Below, piece by piece: positions 12,332 to 21,630 of a DNA stretch of 64,000 nucleotides. The stretch covers positions 5,987,501-6,051,500 of the forward strand of contig JBAMJR010000195.1 of NCBI GenBank assembly GCA_038501785.1. Reading direction: 5' to 3'. The first letter of the stretch is position 1. Each line of letters opens with the position of its first letter. The stretch comes from Myoxocephalus aenaeus (taxonomy: Eukaryota > Chordata > Actinopteri > Perciformes > Cottidae). The notes below the pieces were generated by a model. The model saw only the letters and a program-made list of their open reading frames with translations, was not told the origin of the DNA and did no database searches. Position numbers and translations under genes: made by a program.

Positions 12332-14080
12332 GACTATTATGGCAAAAGGATGAGAAATACCATGCAAGTTTATCATATTGACATTCAATGCAATAAACAG
12401 CAATCCAGAGATGCATTCGATCAGAATAAACTAAATTCAGAAGCATCACTCAATTTGTGTGTGTTTAAAGTATTTTTTTTCCCGGTCGAGGCCGCAATGA
12501 GAGAAACCAGGAGATAGATGGAACAGTAGCTTGATGTCTGCTTGTGAATACCCTCATGTGTGTGATGAAGAGCCCCTGAACCAGAGGCTTCCTGACAGAC
12601 AGACAGGATGCGGCTGTGTTGACCTAGACAGTGAGCGGCCCAGAGAAATGTCTCAGTGCCGACACAGAGCAGCGTCATGACGCTGCGTCTCAGCGCTACG
12701 TCACTTTGGTAAATCCAGGCAGTAAAAAAAAAAAAAAAACTCAAGATAAGATTGATACTTACGCAATAAGCAGGTCATCAGGAACTGCAAAAAAAAAAGA
12801 GGGAAAAACATAAGTAATTTCTTTAAACATGTGATCGTGTATTAATATTTATTTATTGTTTGTCTTACAAAGTTTTAAGAGATGAAACTTTAATAAGCAA
12901 TTTCTATCTAGTATCTGTTTCAAAGACATGAGACACAGTTTACCACAGACCTCTGCTTTGTGTTGATGTTCAGGTAAAATACTGTATTTAGACACACAGA
13001 CAGATCCTTTACTTCTTCATTACATGTTTGGTTGACTTTGCTTCCTAAAAAATGTTTATCTTGTTATATTCTATACTACATTTTATTAAAAAGCACTGCA
13101 CATTCCACTCATTGTCAGGTTTTATGAAGACTTTTACATCGTGGTTTAAACCTCCAGTATTGTTGAGCCCCTCGGTGTGACTTAAGTACACAACGCCAGC
13201 TCTTCCCACAGTCAAAGTTTCTGTGCTCTGCAGTTTGGAAGGTAAACAAAGGCCAAGTACAAATAAGCACAACCACTGACGAAAGATAATAAAAGTCCAC
13301 TGAGGCAGAGCGAGCAATATAGGGATTTAGGGCTTGGCAGGAGGCAATACTTTATGGATAATATCCATAACCTTGTTGTGTTTTGGTGGCATACCATTCA
13401 CATAATGTATGTCCTGTCGACAAAAACTGAAAACAGTGCTTTATGTAACTAATGTTTAAGAAATGCGATGTTGTCAATGTGAAAGCTTGGTGTAAATAAT
13501 AATACAAATAAAAGCTGAATGGCTGAATTTGCTTTTGTTTTGGTATCATCCATGAACACAGCAGAAATAGTGTTAATATCATTAATGACACCTGAGCTTT
13601 TCCAACTCTGAGAAGTCAATACATCTGCTGCTAACAGGAGCCTCTTTAACAGAAGTCAGCTGCCTGCAGGAAAGACGGACAGCAGCGCCTCCTACAGGCC
13701 AAATGTTAAACTACATCGAGTAAAACGCTGGAACAAGACTAAACGAATTACCAAATACTACATTTAGGTTACTGTAAAGCATAGTAAAGACAGCTGCGCT
13801 CTAATAAACGGAAAAGAATCACGTTCTTTATACTTTTCTAACAAAGTAGTGAACGTTAAGTTGGTTCAGAAAGTCACGCGACCGAGTTTATCACATTCTG
13901 GTTTATTAGCGCGTGACGTTAACGCGACAGCTACTTTTTAAATTGTATTTTAACTGTCCGGGTTCAACTGTCACGTGTATCTCCCTTTACCAACCTCGAC
14001 TTACTTTGGGACGTTTCCTGGTGTGTGTTTTGAATATCTCGGAAAAGCTGTTCGGCCACTGCAGGTAAAAATGAACGCAT
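4086..14080 (-). CDS. zswim7: zswim7, SWIM-type zinc finger protein (spliced, 5 coding exons)
   Basis: ZSWIM7 (SWS1) pairs with SWSAP1 in the vertebrate Shu complex, which supports RAD51 in homologous recombination and meiosis. The coding exons are 14005-14080, 12763-12784, 11676-11778, 5917-6021 and 4086-4196, all on the minus strand. They total 417 nt, or 138 residues plus stop; human ZSWIM7 has 140. All junctions are GT-AG and the phases agree. Residue order: LPAVAEQLF near the N-terminus, IPDDLLIALKFVFG, QALDLVDQHAVTCLSSPSGR, then the SWIM motif: CHYCPCPAF supplies CxC and CKH supplies CxH. The gene converges on adora2b and its start faces a promoter-like region at 14.1-14.2 kb. Most of its 10 kb span is intron, the largest 5.65 kb. 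The N-terminal exon and the micro-exon were placed by reading frame and family similarity. Confidence 0.93.
4197..5916 (-). other. zswim7: zswim7 intron 4
   Basis: A 1.7-kb intron with gtgagt donor and cgcag acceptor. No coding or recognisable mobile sequence was seen. Confidence 0.8.
5917..6021 (-). CDS. zswim7: zswim7 coding exon 4
   Basis: 35 codons, phase 0 at both ends (acceptor gttgcag, donor CTG|gtgagt). It encodes YTCFVSCHYCPCPAFSYAVL, which carries the CxC half of the SWIM zinc-binding motif. Confidence 0.95.
9194..9236. repeat. (AC)n microsatellite
   Basis: About 21 AC dinucleotides in zswim7 intron 3. Confidence 0.9.
9868..9900. repeat. (GT)n microsatellite
   Basis: About 16-17 GT dinucleotides in zswim7 intron 3. 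Confidence 0.9.
11676..11778 (-). CDS. zswim7: zswim7 coding exon 3
   Basis: Starts with the last base of an Ala codon (GC|G) and ends in frame at CAG. It encodes LKFVFG, QALDLVDQHAVTCLSSPSGR and KAFQ, a block strongly conserved in ZSWIM7. Confidence 0.95.
12252..12325. repeat. (AT)n microsatellite, about 37 units
   Basis: A perfect AT dinucleotide tract in zswim7 intron 2, self-complementary and so able to form a hairpin or cruciform. Confidence 0.95.
12763..12784 (-). CDS. zswim7: zswim7 coding exon 2, 22-nt micro-exon
   Basis: Only 22 nt, bounded by a poly-T tract plus gcag acceptor and a strong gtaagt donor. Joined to its neighbours it gives IPDDLLIA, matching the segment between the N-terminus and LKF in the ZSWIM7 family. 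Without it the reading frame breaks. Confidence 0.88.
14005..14080 (-). CDS. zswim7: zswim7 coding exon 1 (start)
   Basis: ATG at 14080-14078, 25 codons plus one base, gtaagt donor. It encodes MRSFLPAVAEQLFRDIQNTH and the start of the segment completed by exon 2. The LPAV.E.L pattern near the N-terminus is what the family shows. The end base A joins TT of the micro-exon to make Ile. Confidence 0.88.
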
Positions 14081-14200
14081 TTTCACAACGTTTTGTTGCC
14101 GGAAACCGACGACTGCGGCAGCCAATCAGGTGCGACCAAAACATTACGACTTCCGGCTCGCGCTTTTGCTTTCCCGCCAAAATGAAAAGCACAACATAAC
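14081..14200 (-). promoter_or_regulatory. zswim7: Probable zswim7 promoter / 5' UTR
   Basis: Upstream of the zswim7 ATG are CCGGAA (ETS type, 14099-14104), CCAAT (14122-14126), ACTTCCGG (ETS type, 14149-14156) and TTTCCCGCC (E2F consensus, 14170-14178). No TATA box was seen. This arrangement suits a housekeeping or cell-cycle-linked DNA-repair gene. The layout could also be bidirectional, but no plus-strand gene was found beyond it. Confidence 0.6.
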
Positions 14201-15600
14201 GTTGTAAGCGAATAAGGTGGATATTATTTTAATGTTTCCCATAAATTGATAGGCCTATTTGACTATGTATACTATTTGATTATATATAATCAAATAGGTA
14301 TATAGGTATGTATATATAGTCAACTATGCCTATCAATTTAAGCTGCTGTATACACTGAATATAATGTAATCTGTATATAGGCTACTGCACAAATCCAATC
14401 ATAGCAGGGGCCTAGATTAGTCATTCAATATGTATTCCACGCTGCACCATTGCACTGTCGCATTATCGTTTACAATTCACAGAAACAGGTGTGTGCCGAC
14501 ATACCTTTAAAAGTTTGTGGTCACCTGTTCTATTGATGTTTTTCTTCTTTTCTTCAATGTTGACTTTTAACGGAGACAAAAACTAGTATAATTCAAACAC
14601 TAAATTAATTATTTACAATTGAGATAGTTTGGGCCCCAAAAGAAGAGTAATAAAAATTATTCAAACTTACTTTTTGTCGATGTCCCCACAGAGTTACATG
14701 AGAGGGGAGAATACTGTCGTATCCATTTCCCCCCAAAATACCCTTCGATTTTGAATTTGTTGTGACCCAAGATCATTATTGAACCAACTCTGCTTGCATT
14801 TGGGCTTTCAGTGATTTAGGTGGCAGTTTTTCTTTGGGCCCTCTGCCATTTACTCAGTGATTAGATTGAAGAGGTCAATACTGTGTCAGTCCATAGTATG
14901 TTCAGTTAATGTTATTTGATCCAATTCCAATATTGGTAACCCTACACTAACTTTCTTTTTCTATTGGGAAGTTTAAAATAGCTCTGCTTAAGCAACACTT
15001 GTTTGTATTACAACTGTTAAGCATTATTGTGATCACTTGATACCGAACAATCTCCTTTTCACCTGGAAAAGGAGATAGTTAATGGGAATGTTTGTCCTCA
15101 TTTTATTTCTGCAAATGTACAAGAGCAAAATTAGCCAGAATCAAATTCCTGGTATGTGTACTCGTACCATGTTTAAGAAGTAGCAAATGAGAGCATTGCC
15201 TGCTTTTATCCCATGAGTATGTAAAAGCTGTGTGACTTTCCAATTGATTTTTCATTATAAAAAGGTAATGACAATAAAAAAAAAAAAAACATACCAGTGA
15301 CGCAGTGTAATGCAGGTGTCAGGCAATGAGGTCAGCAGAAATAGGCCTCTCTCATAGGGAGCACTTTGCTTACCAACAAGTAATTTTGCTTTTACGACAT
15401 GTGAAAATGTCTGCTGTAAAACAGACCCATATCAAAGGCACGTCACTGGCCCACCTAAATGGAAAGGACTCAAACGCCTGCATTGAGCAAGGTATGTTGC
15501 TGTCCATTATCTTGCACTATGGTAGTCCGTCTCAGACAAAAAGGCTCCTAACAGGATGAGAGCGAGATATATATATATATTTTTTTTTTTTCTTTTCTTT
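14201..15600. other. Intergenic region between zswim7 and ncor1
   Basis: No exons of any family were recognised on either strand. It contains the palindromic element at 14242-14340 and an A-rich run near 15277-15290. In human, TTC19 occupies this place on the plus strand; I see no tetratricopeptide exon here. Confidence 0.6.
14242..14340. repeat. Palindromic hairpin element (MITE-like)
   Basis: An imperfect inverted repeat of about 30-bp arms (AAATTGATAGGC outside, GACTAT inside) with a perfect 26-bp palindrome at its centre (14272-14297, CTATTTGATTA and its complement). The whole element can fold into one long hairpin. The family was not identified. Confidence 0.75.
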
Positions 15601-17791
15601 TTCGTACACCTCATATGGTACACCTATTAAAAACCTCTACACTTTTCAGTGGTGGAGAACTGATCCACTTTATTTGATTGGTCTGAACTCTTGTAATAGC
15701 CTACTAAGAGACATTGTGCGATACAAACATTGCATTTCAACATCATAGGATACACGGGTTTTCAAGTCTCAATTTCAAAAAGACAAACAAAAAAGAAAGT
15801 CACCACTGTGTTTGATAGAGAGCTGAAAAGATGCTCCAATTCTTTTTCGGCTTCATGTCGGATTTCTTTAAGATTCAAGTTTGTAAACTTTTTTTGTCAT
15901 TGCCTTTGTAAACACATAGCATCCTGTGAAAACAGGATAACAAAAATTTTGAAAATGACAGAAAATTAAAATCTGAACATGTGTTATAACAAAAAAAAAG
16001 TTTAAAAAGTAAAAAAAAAAAAAAATAGATCAAGTTTAAAGCAGAATGGGTTTGTTAACTGAGAAAAGTGAAAGCTGAAAGCCAAAGTGTGGTATTTTTT
16101 TCTTCACATACTTGCAAAGGAACATTACTGCCATTTATGAAGTTGACCTATAATAATTAATATTCAAAGCTGTATGCCTTTTGATTGACAATGAAAGCAG
16201 AGCTCAAGTGGTCACGGTTAAGAATCACCATGACAGCAAACTCCTAAACATTTAACGGTACCATACACTTAAAACTGTAACTATGATGCAAGTGTCAACG
16301 CTACAAAATCATGTACCAGCTGCAAGAAAAGACGGGAAGTCAAAACATCCAGATTTCTGTGAGTGGTGGGAAAAAGTTAACGCACATCTTAGTATACTCC
16401 TGTGCTGGAGGTTGAATAAGTTACACAGCAGGTAGTATGCTTTTTTTTTTTGTCACAAGCTACAAAGCAAAAAAAGTGCAACAATGGTGCAGACCATTCT
16501 TTATGTTTGGTTAGTTTTGTCTTTTTGTGTAATGAAAAGACAATTTACAGAGTTCAGATTTTTGTCAGGACAGTATCAAAGAAAAAAAAAAGAAAAAGAA
16601 AGAAGAGGGACTACAGAAACAAATACAAACATCAAACACCAACGTATATCTCTGAGAAAATTAGTTAAAGCTGCCTTATTTCTCAAGTCACAAGGCATGG
16701 CAAAACCTGACATACTATTTTTGTTTACCATGACAACATTGCAGAGCAGATCATTCTGGACAGGTTGGAAACTGCAGAGAGAGACAGCTACATGTGACAC
16801 ACCATGGACAGCTCTATTGCAAAAAATAAAATAAAATTGGCTCACTTTCATTATTCAGACGGGGTCCAGGAGTAGGCATATGGATATATTTTTCGGCAAA
16901 ATTAAGCTTATATCAGACATTTTCACCTTTCTGCTGTGACACCAGTGTTCTCAACTTGTTTTTGAAGACATGTCTCCGTCTAGACCGGGGTGAGAAGCTA
17001 CCGCTACCATCTGATGGTTACAATCCACGCATCCTCTTCACCGTGTGGCGTGGATGGTCGTCAAATTTCATTGCTGTTTGAATTGTTCGTCTGTGTTTTT
17101 TATTTTTATTTTTATCCTTAAATGTCCACAATGTTCAGGCTCTGGTGGTGCTCGGTGGCACGGTCTCTCTGCGCCACTCATGGTCACGGTCAAAGCAGAC
17201 GTCCGGTCTCTCGTGGTAGAAATATTAGAGTGGGTGTCGGATCGTGTGGTGTGGGGGTGGACCGGGAGAGCCCAACTGTGATGACTAAAGATTACACCCC
17301 TAACCTTCCCATTTAAAGTGGATCAATTTAAAAGCAACATTAAAATAAGAAATAATCAAGTTAAGAAAAACACTGCAAAAGGTTACTCTATTTACATACA
17401 ATGGTTTTCTTAAAGACAGGGTATATCTTTACAGAAATCAAAACATTTCAGAAATAGTCTCTTATGCGGTTTCTTTTTACATTTTAAGCTCTTCTTCTTT
17501 ACTATAGCTCGTGTCATCCCCTCAGTCGCGTTTTGTTTATTTCACCGACAGGCTGGGTGAGTGCTTCCAGACCAAAGCCAGTCTTGCTCTGGAGAGCCCT
17601 GCCTGTCAGAGGCTGTTGCTTGTACTCTCAGCTAACAGCCAGTGGGCGCCATAGCACCAAAAATAAAAAGGACACCGTCCCATCTACTTGTCACACTCGC
17701 CAGTGAGCGAGGATAGTTCTGGGAGAGGTGAAAAGACGAGCCCTGGCGCAGGCCTCTCTTCTGGTTTTTGGGGGCTGTAGTGAGGAAGGGC
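15601..17791 (-). other. ncor1: Probable ncor1 3' UTR
   Basis: Sequence directly downstream of the ncor1 stop with no other gene in it. Minus-strand AATAAA-like signals occur near 15669-15674 and among repeated ATAAAAAT units near 17096-17115. The true cleavage site is unknown. Confidence 0.4.
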
Positions 17792-17894
17792 TCAGTCGTC
17801 GCTGTCAGACAGGGTCTCATATTGCTCTGACAGCAGAGACTGCCACACGCGCTGCTGAGCCACCGGGGCTCCAGCTGGAGGCGGCTGCTGCTGC

Positions 17895-17931
<37 letters not shown>

Positions 17932-17954
17932 GCTGCTGCTGCTGCTGCTGCTGT

Positions 17955-17987
<33 letters not shown>

Positions 17988-18075
17988 CTCTGTATGGAGG
18001 GGGAAGCTATGGACGTGGGTGGCGTGCTGCTCAGTATGCGCATGGTCAGCGGGTTGTAAGGGAACTGCATGGATC
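17792..18075 (-). CDS. ncor1: ncor1 coding exon 45 (residues 2411-2504, stop)
   Basis: Encodes SMQFPYNPLTMRILSSTPPT, a 34-residue glutamine tract, then QRVWQSLLSEQYETLSDSDD and TGA. The final acidic block is the invariant NCoR1 C-terminus. Confidence 0.97.
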
Positions 18076-21000
18076 CTGGGAAAAGAAGGAGAACATTTTA
18101 GAGGAATTAGATGAGTTAGCTCCAGGTTGACTTTTCCAGGAGACCGTTCTTGTCGGCACTGACAGCAGAGGCAGGACAGCTCACCTGTGGACGAAGGTCG
18201 GTCGTCCCAGCCCCATTGGGGTTGGGCTTGGGCCTGCCTGTGATAATCTCCCTCCGAGTGGACAGAGGACACAGAAGACGGACGCTCCCCTCCAGCGTAG
18301 GCCTGGCCGAGGTTAGGGGACTTGGATTTCCGGCTGTTGGCTTTGCTGTGCTTCTGCTTCCCTGCAGAGTCAAACAGGCAGAATGTGGAAATGAGCAAAG
18401 TGTTAAACGTCAGATCCCGTCTGATCATGTGTCATTCTGACCGTGTAAATTGTGCCTACCCATACTGGGTGACGGGTTGGCATCCTGGCGGGCCTCACTG
18501 CCTTGGCCGGGTGTGTTGTTCATGGCACCTTGTCCTCCCTGGTGCTCCTCCGGTCTCTCCTCCAAGTTGCCCATCAAGGCTTTGCGGATGATGTCCTCCA
18601 GGCCCAGGTTATTGGCCGGGTCACTAAATGAGTGATTCCTGGGGTTGAGGCCGCCTATAAACCACAACACAATAAATTAAATATACAATGAGAAAGGAGA
18701 CATACGCTAGACTGAAGTGTTAAGTCTCTGAGCGAGTTTAACTGCTACTTACTTGAGCTGGTAACAGCAGGCAAGTTGAAAATCTCCGTGCCTGGTTGTG
18801 CGTTTCCTGCAAGACAATTATTTGCTGTTGAAAAAAAACAACTAAATGTCTGCCATGAAATGGAGTTTAACTTCATACAGCGAGTCCCGTGTTATCACAT
18901 GCTCAATGAGCTTGAAAACTGAGAAGGAATGAGTTAGTTGCACACAAATGTCTTGCATGCACACACACACCATTGTTTGTTCCATTGTCTGATGCGTGCA
19001 TGCCAGTTTGAAAGGAAGAGGATAAGAGAAGGCCCACTTACCAAGATCAGAATCACCGACACCAGAGTTGGAGTTCAACTTACGAAAGATCTCCTGCTTC
19101 TTTGATTGCACCATGGCCGAGGTGTTCTCCAGCTTGGTGAAGAAGGCAGGCAGATAGCTGACACTCCCTGGGGACCGCGAGTCATTCCTTGAACCAGACA
19201 AAGGGTAAAAAGTCAAAAAACAAAAAGGGGTAACTGGGGCAACAAGCTCTTGGCACAAGGCCCCCTCAACCCCACTGGGATTTAGGGGGACGTTCTGCCT
19301 GCTGGCGTCCACACAAGAAATTGATTTACAGGCTCATTTATCAAATGTCAGGGCGCAAACGGCAAACTAACTTTAGCATTGTGGAGATCAAGTATAGACA
19401 AACTGGTTATTTAATATTCACAACATTAATACAGCTGACTAGACATTTATATTTCAATTCATTCAGTCTACATTTTATTGTTATGAATTACTTTCTTAAT
19501 TAACCTTTGAATTGTCTCCGTTACTATATTACTACAATGTTAGTATCAATATCAAAACTAATTCTGAATCAGTTTTAAGCTACAGTATTATACAGTATTG
19601 TACTTGCTTTTGGGGCAGACGGCATCAAACATCAGACTATCAATATGAATACTATGAATATCTTGTAAACAAGCGGAGTAAACGGGTTTGAGTTTAATGC
19701 AAACAAGATTTAATTTTAGTTTAGAGGGTATGATTACATTTTTGTTTCATAGACGAAAACAAGTAAAGAGGTGAAAATGAAACCCCAAAGTATGGTTTAA
19801 TTTTTTTTACTAACACGTAATTTGCAACTGCTTTCATAATTTCAAGTGTTAATTGTAAAAGAGAAACGATTTATGACAACTCCGAAATCCCGTACCTGAT
19901 CTCGGGGTTGTCAGCCTCTCGCCTCTGGGCCGGAGGCCCGGGCGCCTCCTGTTTGTCCATGCTTTGGTAGCTCTGTGGTGGAGAGATGGGTTCATAGTTC
20001 TCCATCTGCCTGCCGCCTCGCTCTGGAGATTTACCCGGCCTAGACGGGTAGCAGAGAGAGACAAATTGTTGACAGATGACGGCTAATAAATTAGATTCGC
20101 TTTGACTATTTCAGGGTCAACAGGCTGGCCCAAGTACCTGGATCTAGACTTGTCAGGGGCATTCTCTGGGGAAACTCTGCTAGAGGGTCTCTGGTGGTGT
20201 GAGGCCTGGACCTGATTCTCAGGACTGTAGCGGCTGGGCATCTTGGCTCGCCCTGAAGAGGAAACGTGTGGCCCCGCGCTCTGGAATGTGGCCGAAGATG
20301 AGGAGGAGACGGGAGGAGGTTCCTGATTCCGGGCGAAGTCCTGGGTTATAATATGCTGCAGGACAGGGGGTGACCACAAAAACAGGTTAGTTCTGTATGA
20401 TGGGTCGATAGACACGGTAAATCTAGCCTGTGCCGCATTACTTTTATTTAAACTTCCCAGCGTTTCTTACCGAAATGTGGTCTGCCAAGGTCATGACCCG
20501 GTGAGTCTTGTTAACCTGGGAGTAGCTCTCAACCTGGGAGGACGGGGGCTGCTGGGAACTGGGCTGTGGTTGCTCCCCTGATGGCCGGTAACGACTCATG
20601 TCGTAGCCCCGCATGCCAGCTGGTGAAGGTTGACAAGGGATAGAGCGTAGTTGTTTGGAGTCAGGGTGAGGTGTAGAGAGACAGGGAGAAGCTAATACAC
20701 TGTATTCCAAAAACAAATGGTCCACATTTGTTTGCAGGAGACAGGAATAACTTAAAGTGGAGTCTCGTGACGAGACTGGTGCAGAGGAATAGTGTCTCAC
20801 ATGACAAGGTCAGTGGGGTAAGGTATTACAGTCACAGTAATTTACTCCATTTGCCAAGCAGCTAAATTTAGCCTTCAAAGCCGAATCCGTTATATGTCCT
20901 CTTTGACCTGAAGCACAAAATCTTTGACACAATCTTTGAATGAATTGAAACATTTTCACTATACTACTTACTCGAAAATATCATATGCTCAAACGGAGTT

Positions 21001-21579
21001 GGTATGTTCATACTTGCTGCCTGTTGTTGCCCTTCCTCTGGTTTGTCCTGTTGGGGCTGGACTGGGGAACTAGCAGGGCTTATCACCTCAATGGTTCCTC
21101 CACCGGTGTTGTCGTATCGATTGGATGACACTGCAGGACAAGTACAGACCAAGAGTTACTATTAATGCTCAGCAAAGGAAAATGTTCTTTTCATGTTCTT
21201 CTTTCAGAGAAAGAGGTTTAACTCCTATGTGTGCCACTCAGCTGTGTTGCAGTGCACGTACGAGCTGTTTTAATAATATCAGCTACGCCCTAACCCACAT
21301 GTATCCAACACACTCACAGCTGCTAGAGGAGTCAGAACTCTGAGAGCCTCGCTCTCGTGAGTCTTTGTCCGAGGCTATCTGCCGCGTGATGATGACATCG
21401 ATGAAGTTAGCGGCTGTGATAGTCGTCTTTCCGCGAGTCCGAAGCTCTTCCTCGATGCGGGACTTTGAGGTTTGAGGGCCCTTGTCCTTAACTCCAGGCC
21501 CGTCAGAGTAAACCGGATGGGGCTTACCCCCTGGCAGAGACATAGCGCCATATGGGGACTGCATGGACCGCCTCTCTGC

Positions 21580-21630
<51 letters not shown>

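Noticed and set aside
15326..15559. 77-codon plus-strand frame in the region where ttc19 would be expected
   Set aside because: No tetratricopeptide pattern and no splice signals matching TTC19; AT-rich chance ORF.
17728..18114. Poly-Val/Ala and poly-Leu frames on the plus strand opposite the ncor1 Gln34 tract
   Set aside because: They are complements of the CAG/CAA array.
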